In this document: piece by piece, positions 24,693 to 33,978 of the stretch | Layout of the letters: each line of letters opens with the position of its first letter | Position numbering within the stretch: position 1 is the stretch's first letter | Source of the DNA: Lachnospiraceae bacterium | GTDB taxonomy: Bacteria; Bacillota; Clostridia; Lachnospirales; Lachnospiraceae | DNA: 52,155 nt | Assembly: GCA_900772845.1 (NCBI GenBank) | Contig: CAAGSD010000020.1 | Coordinates: 1-52,155, forward strand | Direction: 5' to 3' | The notes under the pieces: generated by a model | Told to the model about the DNA's origin: nothing | Database searches by the model: none | Seen by the model: the letters and a program-made list of their open reading frames with translations, nothing else | Position numbers and translations under genes: made by a program

Positions 24693-24932
24693 CTACAGAT
24701 ATCGGAAGAGTTCTTTGGCTTCTTCTTTTTTCACTGTTTCCTGAACGTCCAGCACTTCCACCTTTACTTCCTTATTGCCGAAAGATATGGTAATGATATC
24801 TCCTTCCTTGACATTGGCGGATGCCTTTGCGGGCTTGTCATTGATCAGTACCCTGCCGCTGTCGCAGGCTTCGTTGGCCACTGTACGCCTTTTGATCAGT
24901 CGGGATACCTTCAAATATTTATCTAATCTCAT
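24693..24932 (-). CDS. rqcP: RNA-binding S4-domain protein RqcP (YabO)
   Basis: The 79-residue protein is almost entirely an S4 domain (MRLDKYLKVSRLIKRR, VLINDKPAKAS, VKEGDIITI). In Bacillus RqcP works with RqcH in ribosome quality control, adding Ala tails on stalled 50S subunits. GAGGA lies eight bases before the ATG. The 198-bp repeat copy B ends just upstream of this site, so the promoter must be within or beyond the repeat, or transcription must read through from hup past its terminator. Confidence 0.92.
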   Translation of the reverse strand: MRLDKYLKVSRLIKRRTVANEACDSGRVLINDKPAKASANVKEGDIITISFGNKEVKVEVLDVQETVKKEEAKELFRYL

Positions 24933-24951
24933 TTTTGTGTCCTCACATATT

Positions 24952-25149
24952 ATGATACCAGGGTCAAAAGGTCTAAGCCCACATGAGCTTGCTCATAAGT
25001 GGGTGAAAGACCTTGGGACCCGCCCAGATATGAGCATAAAAGTGGGATGATAATCCCACGATATGCGAATATTGGGTAGAATTGTGGTAGTGCGTAGCAC
25101 GAAGCAATTCGTAGGTATCAAAGTCGGGGGCTTTTGACCCCGACATCAT
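24952..25149 (-). repeat. 198-bp dispersed multi-hairpin repeat, copy B
   Basis: This is the same 198-bp element as copy A in opposite orientation, with about seven mismatches counted by eye. The ends are ATGATACCAGGGTCAAAAG and, as reverse complement, ATGATGTCGGGGTCAAAAG. All internal stems are intact, including the terminal GTCGGGG/CCCCGAC stem that is degraded in copy A. It sits between the hup terminator and the rqcP ribosome binding site. Confidence 0.9.
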
Positions 25150-25163
25150 ATTATAAAAGTGAA

Positions 25164-25195
25164 AGAGACCCGAAAGGTTGTCCTCTCGAGTCTCT
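25164..25195 (-). terminator. Terminator after hup
   Basis: AGAGACCCGA and TCGAGTCTCT pair in a 10-bp stem with one wobble, about 16 bases after the hup stop. It is followed on the minus strand by TTTCACTTTT. Confidence 0.7.
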
Positions 25196-25211
25196 GAAAA
25201 TTCAGCTTCTA

Positions 25212-25487
25212 TTAAGCGTTCAGCATATCCTTTAATGCCTTACCAGCCTTGAACTTGGGAGCCTTGGAAGCAGCGATCTTCATAGGTGCGCCACTCTGAG
25301 GATTTCTACCCTCTCTAGCTGCTCTGCTGGATACTTCGAAAGTACCGAAGCCAACTAACTGAACCTTACCATCTTTCTTTAACTCTTCAGCAACAACATC
25401 GGTGAAAGCCTTTAATGCCTTCTCTGCGTCCTTCTTGGAAAGACCAGCCTGATCAGCCATAGCTGCAACTAATTCTGTTTTGTTCAT
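25212..25487 (-). CDS. hup: HU-family DNA-binding protein
   Basis: The 91-residue nucleoid protein starts MNKTELVAAMADQAGLSKKD and carries the HU arm signature (GFGTFEVSSRAAREGRNPQSG). It bends and compacts DNA. AGGAGGAG precedes the ATG and a near-consensus promoter lies upstream, consistent with high expression. Codon use looks strongly biased, as expected. Confidence 0.97.
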   Translation of the reverse strand: MNKTELVAAMADQAGLSKKDAEKALKAFTDVVAEELKKDGKVQLVGFGTFEVSSRAAREGRNPQSGAPMKIAASKAPKFKAGKALKDMLNA

Positions 25488-25563
25488 ATTGAACTCCTCC
25501 TATAATGAGTTTTCGTTATTATTTTTACGCTCGAAAATAGTTCTTTTGAAACGTCTATACATA

Positions 25564-25592
25564 TATATATCTGTTTTTATTCTCTTTGTCAA
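25564..25592 (-). promoter_or_regulatory. Promoter of hup
   Basis: The minus strand carries a perfect TTGACA (25592-25587), a 17-base spacer and TATATA (25569-25564), giving a leader of about 70 bases. Confidence 0.8.
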
Positions 25593-25636
25593 GGTTTTTC
25601 CGCATATTTACGGCATTTCCTCAACCTTCCGGGGGA

Positions 25637-27040
25637 TTATTCTGTCGATGTGGATCCGGTTGTGGAGCTCGATATCAGATCCACAAAAGAATAGGATATA
25701 TCCTTCTCTTCCTCATCTACCTGAACCGTATAGCTTCTGGTCTCATAGCCGGATTTCCGCAAGGTAATGACATGGCTTCCGGATGTCTTTTTGAAGCTGC
25801 AGGGAGAGATTCCCACATAGTTTCCGTCCAGATATACTTCCACATTTTCCGGTGCATCAATATGTACACGATAGTAGGTCGTTGTCGTATCCGCCGTGGA
25901 CGTGGATTCGGCAGTGGAAGATTCGGTGGAACTGCTGCTTTCCGTACTTTCTTCGCTGTCAGAATCTACTTTATCCAGCTGCACATCCACTCCGGCAGAT
26001 TCCTGTCCGACCCTCAGATACTGTGTCAGTGACTTGTATCCATCGGCTTTTGCAATGATCTGATGAATACCGTATTCCAGAGAAATCGGCTGGGACGGAT
26101 CCACCTGACTGCCGTCAATATATAATTCCGCACCGGACGGACTCATGGAGAACAACACCATTCCGAACTGTGCCTCAGCGACTTCCAGGTCTCCGATGTC
26201 CAGGGTGGTCTCTTCCCCCCGGTTGATCACAACGTTTTTCGTTCCGCCTCCGCCGTTATAGCTGATATCTACCTGATAACTGCCCTCCGGCACGGTCACC
26301 AGCATGTCCTCCGTGATCCGGACGATCTGGGTCTGTCCGATCTCCAGCCAGCCGCCGATGAAGTTCTCATCATTGACCAGACGCAGATATCCGTGGCCCT
26401 TTTCTACCGTTACACTGAGTACCGTACTGTCGATTCCACGAAATGTCAGAATATCTGCGGGATTCAGATCCATTTTTTCAATGCTGTGTCCCTGGGAAAA
26501 ATACTGGGTATCCTTAGATAACTGGAAGACCTCTTCCCCGATGGCCACCTCATTCCGCACGGTATTCATCTCATACCGCTCCACAGCGTCATACTGCCAT
26601 GCCGTCTGCGCCAGCTGCATGGAGGTCAGATGCTTCTGACTTTTCAGAAAAGTCACATCCACAATGTCTCCCTCCTGCAGCTGACTCAGCGAAATTGCTT
26701 TCCCGTATTTATCTGCAAACCGTGTCGTTCCGTCCATGGACAACGTGTAACGTTTACCAAGATCCAGATTCAGCAATGTGACAGCATTGTCAATCGTATT
26801 GATATCCACCAGTACCGCCGTATCTGCGGAATCATAGCTGTCCGGATTGGTGACAACAAAACCGGTATCTATCCGCTCTGTCTGTGCGGTTGCCGCAGGT
26901 GTCGCTGTGGCAGCTGCTTCTGTCGCCGTTCCGGAGGACACTGTCTGCCCACAGCCGGCAAATGACATTACTGTCACGAGCAAAAGACCTACTACTATTT
27001 GTTTTGTCTTCGAATACCTTTTGTCTCCGAGTCTTCTCAA
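25637..27040 (-). CDS. PEGA-domain lipoprotein
   Basis: The 467-residue protein has an N-terminal signal with lipobox (VMSFAGCGQ, lipidated Cys near residue 30), so it is probably anchored outside the membrane. Two PEGA domains occur: one near residues 295-345 (SPSGAELYIDGSQV) and one near 395-445 (APENVEVYLDGNYVG), separated by a Ser/Thr-rich linker. PEGA domains are usual in surface proteins of Firmicutes. The start is TTG at 27040, 11 bases after AAAGGAG; no better ATG exists. It follows the CotS-like gene by 32 bases and may be cotranscribed. Confidence 0.83.
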   Translation of the reverse strand: MRRLGDKRYSKTKQIVVGLLLVTVMSFAGCGQTVSSGTATEAAATATPAATAQTERIDTGFVVTNPDSYDSADTAVLVDINTIDNAVTLLNLDLGKRYTLSMDGTTRFADKYGKAISLSQLQEGDIVDVTFLKSQKHLTSMQLAQTAWQYDAVERYEMNTVRNEVAIGEEVFQLSKDTQYFSQGHSIEKMDLNPADILTFRGIDSTVLSVTVEKGHGYLRLVNDENFIGGWLEIGQTQIVRITEDMLVTVPEGSYQVDISYNGGGGTKNVVINRGEETTLDIGDLEVAEAQFGMVLFSMSPSGAELYIDGSQVDPSQPISLEYGIHQIIAKADGYKSLTQYLRVGQESAGVDVQLDKVDSDSEESTESSSSTESSTAESTSTADTTTTYYRVHIDAPENVEVYLDGNYVGISPCSFKKTSGSHVITLRKSGYETRSYTVQVDEEEKDISYSFVDLISSSTTGSTSTE

Positions 27041-27072
27041 CGTTTTTGCTTCTCCTTTGTGCTGCCCGGCTT

Positions 27073-28074
27073 TTATCTTTGCAGCAGTTTCAGGAATTTT
27101 TTCCTGGCCGTTTCCTGTTCCAGCAGGCGGTCCAGCTTTTCCTGATTCTTTTCCGGGATCCAGGCTTTTCCGGAATTATAATAAAAGTTTACGATCTTCC
27201 ACAGTTTTTCAGGATAGGACAGGCGGTAGAACAGATCCTGTCTCTCATAGGGCTTTAACGGCCGTACACTTTCGTAAGCCGCCAGAAGCACTCTGCCCCA
27301 TTCGGCGTCCCATTCACTTTTTTCCAAAAGCTTCCGCAACAGCAGATACAGATCTCTCACCGGCCCATCTGCCTGACATTTTTCGAAATTCACCAGGAAA
27401 AATCCACGATCCTGCCGCAGAATATTATGATATTGGTAATCTCCGTGGCAGAAACACAGCGGTGCTTTATCTCCGCTGTCAGAGGCAGCCATCTCGATCT
27501 CTTTCCATTCTTCACACAGCTGTCTCGCTTCCTCTAAAAAAGGATCGATCACTGCCGACAGCCGGATCTCGAACCAGGTCTTCTGACTGCGCTGCTTTAA
27601 AAATCTGCGGGCACGTTTTAATTCTCTGTTATGCTTTTCATAATCCCGGCTGGGAAGATATCGCTCTATGACCGGTGCCGGTGTCTCCTCCACCTCCGGA
27701 AATACCGGTGTAAATTCCAGATCACCGTGCAGTCTCGCCAGAAGCCGCATTGCTTCCATACATTCTTCCCTGTCGCGGATATTGCATTCTCTGCCTTCCC
27801 ACCAGGTCTTCAGAATATATCTGACACCGTCACGATCCGTAACAGACAACGCCCCTTCCTTCGTAGCGAGCAGTCTCTCCGCAGGGACGGTTCCCCGCTC
27901 TGCCAGATGCTTTAATACCTGCTCCTGCAGGCGCAGCTGTTCCTCTCTTCCGGTATATTCCTTAAAGATCAGGCAGCCCTGCTGTGTATCGCACAGAATC
28001 GCTCCCCTTCCTTTTCGGGTACGCAATACTTCTATCTCATACTGCTCCAGCAGTGCCACCGCTCTGTCATTCAC
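27073..28074 (-). CDS. CotS-family spore-coat/aminoglycoside phosphotransferase-like protein
   Basis: The 333-residue protein has the choline/aminoglycoside kinase fold: an N-lobe (about 1-110) and a C-lobe with the catalytic loop CHGDYQYHNIL (near residue 219). The following metal-binding motif reads LVNFEKC, where kinases of this fold usually have Asp-Phe-Asp/Glu. The Asn replaces the metal-binding Asp, so it may be inactive or have altered activity. CotS proteins are spore coat components. The gene is upstream of the PEGA lipoprotein gene. A stem-loop just upstream of the AGGAGGGG ribosome binding site may modulate translation. Confidence 0.78.
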   Translation of the reverse strand: MNDRAVALLEQYEIEVLRTRKGRGAILCDTQQGCLIFKEYTGREEQLRLQEQVLKHLAERGTVPAERLLATKEGALSVTDRDGVRYILKTWWEGRECNIRDREECMEAMRLLARLHGDLEFTPVFPEVEETPAPVIERYLPSRDYEKHNRELKRARRFLKQRSQKTWFEIRLSAVIDPFLEEARQLCEEWKEIEMAASDSGDKAPLCFCHGDYQYHNILRQDRGFFLVNFEKCQADGPVRDLYLLLRKLLEKSEWDAEWGRVLLAAYESVRPLKPYERQDLFYRLSYPEKLWKIVNFYYNSGKAWIPEKNQEKLDRLLEQETARKKFLKLLQR

Positions 28075-28088
28075 TTACAACCCCTCCT

Positions 28089-28129
28089 AAGATACGTCCT
28101 TAACCGTTTCCCGGTTCCTACGCTATCTT
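28089..28129 (-). repeat. Stem-loop abutting the ribosome binding site of the CotS-like gene
   Basis: AAGATA-g-CGT and ACG-TATCTT pair, with an inner AACCG/CGGTT stem around GGAAA. The hairpin fills most of the 79-base gap between cca and the CotS-like gene and ends exactly where AGGAGGGG begins. There is no T-tail, so it is not a clear terminator. Confidence 0.5.
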
Positions 28130-28153
28130 ATGAGGAAAGCTTAGAAAGTATGC

Positions 28154-29503
28154 TCAATCTTTGTCTGCCGACAATTCCTTCACTTTTTCCAACAGCTGCT
28201 CTCTGGCATTCTGTTCGGGGTGCTCTAAGACCAGTTCCAACAGCTTCTGCAGCATCTCTCCCAGCTCTCTGCCAGGCTTCATACCGGCATCGATCAGATC
28301 CCTGCCGGTGACCGCCAGTGTTTTCAGGGAGACGCATTGTTTTTTATCCAGAATTTCCTGGTACAGCTTTTTCCAGAGCTCCAGATTTTCCAATTTCTCT
28401 GTCCGCAGATAATCGCTCTGCGCCAGAATGTCCGCCCGTTTCACCGGGAACAGCAGTGGGAAGATATCTTCCCCGATCTTGTTCACCGCACGGCGTACGA
28501 TGCGCAGATCCGGCATCACGTCATTGCCATAATCATGGTATCTCACCAGCCGGGTGACAACGGCAACCGTGTCATTATCAAAGCGCAGTCTCCGCAGGAT
28601 CTTCCGTGCCATCTCTTCTCCCACCGCCGGATGTCCGTAGAAATGCGTGATCCCGTCCTCATCCACGGTAAGTGTGGCAGGCTTGCCAATATCATGCAGC
28701 AGCATGGCATAGCGCAGATCCTTCCAGGGTTCTATCTCCATGATAGCATGCAGGGTGTGCTCTCCTACATTGTACTGATGATGAGGGTGGTTCTGTGGAG
28801 TCTCCATCATCGTATCAAATTCCGGCAGGATCACCTTCGTGACACCCATGTCATAAGCTTTTCTCAAAATATCGGGATGAGGAGAAACCAACAGCTTGGT
28901 CAGTTCCACCTGGATCCGTTCCGCACTGATCTTCTGCAGGGTCGGCGCCAGTCTCCGGACCGCCGTCTCGGTGTCTTCATGGATCTCGTATCCCAGCTGA
29001 GCAGAAAAACGGATTGCCCGCATGATACGCAGCGCATCTTCCCCAAAACGTTCCTCCGGATTGCCTACGCATCGGATCAGCTTCGCCTCAATGTCTTTTA
29101 ATCCGCCGAAAATATCAATCAGGCCTTCCGTTTCATTATAGGCCATGGCATTGATGGTAAAATCCCGACGTTTCAGGTCTTCCTCCAGGTTCGGCGTAAA
29201 CGTCACTTCTTTGGGATGTCGGCTGTCTTCGTATTTTCCATCCACACGATAGGTCGTAACCTCAAAGCCTTCCTTATCCAGCATGACGGTTACGGTGCCG
29301 TGCTGGATCCCGGTGTCGATGGTGCGGCGGAACAGCTGCTTTACCTGCTCCGGTCTCGCCGAAGTGGTAATGTCCCAGTCCTCCGGGCATCTGCCCAGAA
29401 TGGAATCCCGCACGCAGCCGCCTACCACATAGGCTTCGAATCCGGCATTTTGTATGGTTTCTATGATATATTTCGCTTTTTCAGGTATTTGTATCTGAAT
29501 CAT
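28154..29503 (-). CDS. cca: CCA tRNA nucleotidyltransferase with HD domain
   Basis: The 449-residue protein adds or repairs the 3' CCA of tRNAs; the two tRNAs in this window lack encoded CCA. The catalytic core shows GGCVRDSILGR, EDWDITTSA and RRDFTINAMAYN. The neck RRLAPTLQKISAERI follows, then an HD phosphohydrolase domain (LLHDIGKPATLT). The start is the ATG at 29503, six bases after GAGG; the upstream start at 29521 lies within the ribosome binding region. Confidence 0.93.
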   Translation of the reverse strand: MIQIQIPEKAKYIIETIQNAGFEAYVVGGCVRDSILGRCPEDWDITTSARPEQVKQLFRRTIDTGIQHGTVTVMLDKEGFEVTTYRVDGKYEDSRHPKEVTFTPNLEEDLKRRDFTINAMAYNETEGLIDIFGGLKDIEAKLIRCVGNPEERFGEDALRIMRAIRFSAQLGYEIHEDTETAVRRLAPTLQKISAERIQVELTKLLVSPHPDILRKAYDMGVTKVILPEFDTMMETPQNHPHHQYNVGEHTLHAIMEIEPWKDLRYAMLLHDIGKPATLTVDEDGITHFYGHPAVGEEMARKILRRLRFDNDTVAVVTRLVRYHDYGNDVMPDLRIVRRAVNKIGEDIFPLLFPVKRADILAQSDYLRTEKLENLELWKKLYQEILDKKQCVSLKTLAVTGRDLIDAGMKPGRELGEMLQKLLELVLEHPEQNAREQLLEKVKELSADKD

Positions 29504-29596
29504 ATATATCCTCTTTTGCAAAAATCACATACGCTCATTGCTCTGTGAGTTTTCGCTTGTTACTGCTTTGTGTCTATTGTTTGTTTCTAAGAAAGG

Positions 29597-30418
29597 CTAT
29601 GCCTGCTCCGGGTTCATGATGAACTTATCGATGACTTCCACCAGTCCATCCTCATCGTTAGTGCCGGTAATATAATCTGCAGCTTCCTTGACTGCAGGCT
29701 GGGCATTGCCCATAGCCACACCGGTTCCCGCATATTCGATCATGGAAATATCATTGTAACCGTCTCCACAGCAGATCGCATTCTCTCTGGTCAGTCCCAT
29801 GCCTTCCAGCATATGATCCAGGGAAGTTGCCTTGTTCACATCCTTAGGCATGATCTCGATGAAATAGGGCTCGGAACGGTAGATACTCGCCACATCACTG
29901 TATTTTTCCTGCAGCTGTTTTTCCAGAGCAGGGGCGATCTCTTCCGGTGCTGTCATCAGGCATTTATTGATGTCGAAATCCACATAATTTACAAAATCAG
30001 GCACAACCTTAATAGGGATCTTATTGATTTTGGCCTCCCATTCCACGTACTTATCCGGTTCAAATGCGGAGATCACGCCTTCTCCCTGATAAGTGATCAG
30101 CCCGCAGCCGTTTGCCCTGGCGAATTCATACAATCCGGGCACGATGGACAGGGGCAGTGTTCTCTGGTATACTACTTCGCCGGTCTTGCAATCCACAATC
30201 CGGGCTCCGTTAAAAGACAAAAGATAGCCGCCGTATTTTTTCAATTCCAGTTCTTCCTCACAGCCTCTCATGCCGGGAGTCGGACGGCCGGATGCCAAGA
30301 TCACCTTATGTCCATGCTGTAAAATATTCCAGATTCCTTTCTTAGTAACTTCCGTGATCTCTTTTTTTGAATTGGTCAGTGTTCCATCAATATCCAATAC
30401 CAGGATCTTTTCCTGCAT
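29597..30418 (-). CDS. Cof-type HAD phosphatase
   Basis: The 273-residue protein has HAD motif 1 LDIDGTLTNS, motif 2 LASGRPTPG, the C2B cap typical of Cof/YidA enzymes, and motif 4 CCGDGYNDISMI. Members dephosphorylate sugar phosphates, FMN or pyridoxal phosphate; the substrate is not evident. AGGAGAG lies just before the ATG. It follows the PrsA-like gene with a 95-base gap containing a 9-bp hairpin. Confidence 0.9.
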   Translation of the reverse strand: MQEKILVLDIDGTLTNSKKEITEVTKKGIWNILQHGHKVILASGRPTPGMRGCEEELELKKYGGYLLSFNGARIVDCKTGEVVYQRTLPLSIVPGLYEFARANGCGLITYQGEGVISAFEPDKYVEWEAKINKIPIKVVPDFVNYVDFDINKCLMTAPEEIAPALEKQLQEKYSDVASIYRSEPYFIEIMPKDVNKATSLDHMLEGMGLTRENAICCGDGYNDISMIEYAGTGVAMGNAQPAVKEAADYITGTNDEDGLVEVIDKFIMNPEQA

Positions 30419-30440
30419 TTCTTCTCTCCTATAACCTAAC

Positions 30441-30479
30441 AGTACCTGTCTCTTCTGCTTGTGCAGTGAAACAGGTACT
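30441..30479 (-). repeat. 9-bp inverted repeat between the foldase and HAD genes
   Basis: AGTACCTGT and ACAGGTACT form a perfect stem around a 21-base loop. The tail is not T-rich on the minus strand, so it may be a weak terminator or an mRNA-processing hairpin. Confidence 0.45.
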
Positions 30480-30513
30480 TGTCTGTTGTCTATGTTCTGT
30501 TCCTGAGCAAGCG

Positions 30514-32136
30514 TTACTGTGCCTGTGTTGCGGTCTCTTCGGTAGCAGCAGTCTGCTCCTCAGTGATCTCCTGGGTCTCTGCTGCCGCAGTCTCATCAGC
30601 TGCGGATTCCTCTGCCTGCACCTTCAGGTAATTCAGCTTACCCTTGGGATCCTCTACGGTAATATCTGCGGTAATATCATCGATATACTTGGTCATTGCC
30701 TGAGATACCAGAGTATTTTTGATGTTGATCTTCCACTCAGCCTGATCCTGTCCGATGTAGTAAAGTACATAGGTGGTGTCACTGACAGTGATCGCTACGG
30801 TATCGCCTGCCTGACGGCTGCTGTCGAAGATCCAGCTGCTCAGTTCCTCTGTCATGCCTGTCTTGGTTACCTGCTCGAACAGACCGCCGTTCTCTGCTGC
30901 GGAAGTATCCTGTGTATACTTCCTGCACAATTCTGCGAAGCTGTCCTCGGTAGCTGCGCCGCTCTTCCACTCATCCAGGATCTCTTCGCCGGTCTTATCC
31001 TCGGTAGGGATGATCACACGTACATTAGCGGAAAGAGTCTCATCCAGATATCTCTGTTCAAATGCCACAACATAGTAGCAATGGCTGTTGTCATTGGTAA
31101 TAACCGTGGTGTCTCCTGCTTTTCTGGCATCATCGAACAGCCAGTCGGAGATCAGGTAGTTCACGGAAGACTTCTGCTCATTCTCATGTGCTTCGCCGTC
31201 TTTTGCCACGGTCTGCTCTGCATCGTCAGCCAGTACCCTGGCATCTTCCATCGCTTTTGCGATCTCAGCATCGGAAGGCTGGTATGCGGTATCCTGTGTG
31301 GTACCGGCAGCTGCGGTTCCATCGGTGGCAGCATCTGTAGATGCGGTCTCTTCTACGGGATCTGCCAGCTCGGTAGGCTCTGTCGGCAGTTCCGCCTCAA
31401 TGGTAGTCAGACGGTAATCTACAGAATCGTAGCTTGCCTTATTTTCATCATAGTAGCTCTGGATCTCATCATCGCTGGGAGCGTTGTCCTCCTCCAGCTT
31501 CTCATAATAGGCATTCATGACCATGTCATTCTTCACATACTGCTCAATACGGGTCATGGTTGCATAAGAACCATAAATAGAACGTACATATTCCTTCTCG
31601 GAGATGCCTGCGGATGCAGCAGAGGTCTTGATAGTCTCCTTAAAGGTGTTGTACTCATCGGTGGTGTCGTAGGTGAAGCCCTCTGCATCAGCTGCTGCCT
31701 TCATTGCTTTGGACTGCTTCAGATTCTCAACGGCCATCTGCTCGAAGTAATCCTGCCAGCTCAGGGTGTCGGAATACATCTGTGTGGACAGATCCTTAGA
31801 AGTATCCAGTCCGAAGTATGTCAGATAGCTGCCGTACTGGGTGATATAATTGTTCTTGGTCAGATTGTATTGGTAATCGAACTCTACCTTGTTTACAGCT
31901 TCTCCATTGACCACCACATAGGTCTCATGAGTTGCCAGATAGGTACGGATCGGGAAAGATGCTACCAGACATACCAGAGCCACGAGGAATACGATCCCGA
32001 CTGCTGTGCTGATACGCTCTTCCTTTTTCTCCTTTTCCTTCTGCTCTTTACGCTTCTGTACCTTACGGTCATAGTTGGTCATGACCTTCTGTTCTGTTTG
32101 TTCTTTATTTTCTGTAACTTTTTCATTCTTAGACAT
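30514..32136 (-). CDS. PrsA/SurA-like peptidyl-prolyl isomerase, membrane anchored
   Basis: The 540-residue protein has a charged Lys/Glu-rich cytosolic N-terminus (about 1-43), one transmembrane helix (about 44-66), a SurA-N-like chaperone region, an Ala/Thr-rich insert, a parvulin domain (about 340-480) containing ENGGLFEQVTKTGM, and an acidic Ala/Glu-rich tail. There is no lipobox, unlike PrsA. It should assist folding of exported proteins on the outer face of the membrane. AAGGAG lies 11 bases before the ATG. A 599-codon open frame on the opposite strand is a composition artefact. Confidence 0.82.
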   Translation of the reverse strand: MSKNEKVTENKEQTEQKVMTNYDRKVQKRKEQKEKEKKEERISTAVGIVFLVALVCLVASFPIRTYLATHETYVVVNGEAVNKVEFDYQYNLTKNNYITQYGSYLTYFGLDTSKDLSTQMYSDTLSWQDYFEQMAVENLKQSKAMKAAADAEGFTYDTTDEYNTFKETIKTSAASAGISEKEYVRSIYGSYATMTRIEQYVKNDMVMNAYYEKLEEDNAPSDDEIQSYYDENKASYDSVDYRLTTIEAELPTEPTELADPVEETASTDAATDGTAAAGTTQDTAYQPSDAEIAKAMEDARVLADDAEQTVAKDGEAHENEQKSSVNYLISDWLFDDARKAGDTTVITNDNSHCYYVVAFEQRYLDETLSANVRVIIPTEDKTGEEILDEWKSGAATEDSFAELCRKYTQDTSAAENGGLFEQVTKTGMTEELSSWIFDSSRQAGDTVAITVSDTTYVLYYIGQDQAEWKINIKNTLVSQAMTKYIDDITADITVEDPKGKLNYLKVQAEESAADETAAAETQEITEEQTAATEETATQAQ

Positions 32137-32212
32137 TGCTTACATGTCTCCTTCCTGGTGTCTTAAGTCCCAATGACTCCTTATTTTACCGTATTTCTGC
32201 GGAAAAAGAAAG

Positions 32213-33886
32213 CTATTTCACATATTTTTCAAGTTTTTCCACAATATTTTTCACGCATCCCGGTTCAAAGGGACTAGCCAGTCCGACTTCCTTGATCATG
32301 TTGGTGTAAAAATCACTGGCGGACAGTCTGCACAGCTTCAGATAGCTCTTCCACGCTTCCCCGAAATCGGCATCCATCTTCACCTTATACTGCAATGCGC
32401 AGGTCTGTGCCAGACAATAATCGATATAATACAGAGGGTAGTCGTAAATATGCAGCTGTTTCTGCCAGAAGCCGCCCTGTCCGAAGAAAGGATCACCTTC
32501 GTAGTCCAGATGGGGCTTGTACTCCTGCTCCAGACGGCTCCAGGCCTGCTTTCTCTCTGCCGGGGTCAGCTCCGGATGCTCATATACGATATGCTGGAAC
32601 TCATCCACCATACAGCCGTAAGGGATAAATGCCGCCGCATCCTCCAGATGCATCTCCACATAATCCTGCGCCCGGTCACCGAAGAACAGATTCATCCACT
32701 TTTCCGTGAAAAATTCCATGGACATGGAATGGATCTCTGCAGTCTCCATGCCGATATCCGCATGCTCTCTGATAGGATCCTGTGCAGCGAGATACCCTTG
32801 GAACGCATGACCGCACTCATGCGTGATGACGTCCACATCGCCGCTGGTACCGTTAAAGTTAGCAAAGATAAACGGCGCATGGTAGAGAGGCAGATAGGTC
32901 ATGTAACCGCCTGCCTTCTTCGTCTTGCGCCCCAGGACATCAAATAACTGGTTCTCCATCATGAAATCAAAAAATTCCGCAGTCTCCGGGGACAGCTCTC
33001 GGTACATCTTCTGTCCGGCCGCCATGATCTCTTCGGGAGTACCGGTGGGTGCCGGGTTGCCGTCCTTGAAATATACCTGCTCGTCGATATAGCTGAGCTT
33101 CTCCAGACCCAGACGCTGTCTTCTGCGGTCATGCAGCTTCTCTGCAAAGGGTACGAAATACTCCTTGATCTGCCTGCGGAAAGCCTCTACCTCGTCCTTG
33201 CCGTAGCAGTTGCGGTTCATCCGATAATATCCCAGCTCCAGGTAATTCTCGTAGCCCATAGCCCTTGCCTGTGCGGTACGGTTCTTCACCAGTTTGTCGT
33301 AGATGGTGTCCAGCTGCTCCTCATTTTTCCGGAAAAAGTCACTCATCTTCTCCCAGGCCTGTCTGCGGACATTGCGGTCGCAATTCACCAGATAGGGCCG
33401 CAACAGGGACAGGTTCAGTTCCTTGCCATCGAAGTCGATCTTCGCACCGGCAATGAGTTTATCATACTCCATCGTCAGGGAATTCTCCTCCTGCATCAGC
33501 GGGATCAGTGCCTCGCTCATGGACTTCTGTGCCAGCTCCATATTCTTGAACGCTACCGGACCGATCTTCTCCTCCAGATACGTTCTGTAGGGGGATGCGA
33601 ATAATTTCTTCTGATAAGCCAGCACCAGATTACTGAATACCGGCCCCTGTTCATCGTAGTATTTATGCTCTTCCTCGTAGAATTTATCAGAGGTATCGAT
33701 GTCGAAGCGGATATTTGCGATCGTCATCAGCGTCATGACACGATCCGTCAGCGCATAGTACTTCTTATGCACCTCGAACTGCTCTTCCCCGCTCTTCGCC
33801 GCATCCAGCTCCCGGATCAGCTCTCCCATCTCTTCCTGCACCTTGGCAAAATCTATTCTCTCGTAAGGCATATCCTGAAATCTCAT
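32213..33886 (-). CDS. pepF: M3-family oligoendopeptidase (PepF/thimet-like)
   Basis: The 557-residue metallopeptidase has the zinc motif HECGH (ITHECGHAFQGYL, near residue 354) and the downstream metal-ligand glutamate region (ADIGMETAEIHSMSMEFF). The substrate is probably short oligopeptides in the cytosol. There is no signal peptide. The ribosome binding site is weak at the first ATG (33886); an ATG five codons later is possible. Its promoter region shares the 357-base gap with the Rpn locus and includes three phased 13-mers. Confidence 0.9.
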   Translation of the reverse strand: MRFQDMPYERIDFAKVQEEMGELIRELDAAKSGEEQFEVHKKYYALTDRVMTLMTIANIRFDIDTSDKFYEEEHKYYDEQGPVFSNLVLAYQKKLFASPYRTYLEEKIGPVAFKNMELAQKSMSEALIPLMQEENSLTMEYDKLIAGAKIDFDGKELNLSLLRPYLVNCDRNVRRQAWEKMSDFFRKNEEQLDTIYDKLVKNRTAQARAMGYENYLELGYYRMNRNCYGKDEVEAFRRQIKEYFVPFAEKLHDRRRQRLGLEKLSYIDEQVYFKDGNPAPTGTPEEIMAAGQKMYRELSPETAEFFDFMMENQLFDVLGRKTKKAGGYMTYLPLYHAPFIFANFNGTSGDVDVITHECGHAFQGYLAAQDPIREHADIGMETAEIHSMSMEFFTEKWMNLFFGDRAQDYVEMHLEDAAAFIPYGCMVDEFQHIVYEHPELTPAERKQAWSRLEQEYKPHLDYEGDPFFGQGGFWQKQLHIYDYPLYYIDYCLAQTCALQYKVKMDADFGEAWKSYLKLCRLSASDFYTNMIKEVGLASPFEPGCVKNIVEKLEKYVK

Positions 33887-33978
33887 AATTATAGTAACCC
33901 TCTCTTTCTGCGTCTTTACGAACCTTTACTGCTTATCTTACCCCAAAATGCCGGGAAAGTAAAACTTTAGAAGCGTTC

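Noticed and set aside
25564..25575. TA dinucleotide run near hup as a microsatellite
   Set aside because: It is short and coincides with the -10 of a good promoter.
30367..32166. 599-codon open frame on the plus strand opposite the PrsA-like gene
   Set aside because: It has no start signal at the expected place, a Cys/Leu-rich composition and no recognisable domain. It arises because the Ala/Glu/Thr-rich codons of the real gene contain no stops when read in reverse.
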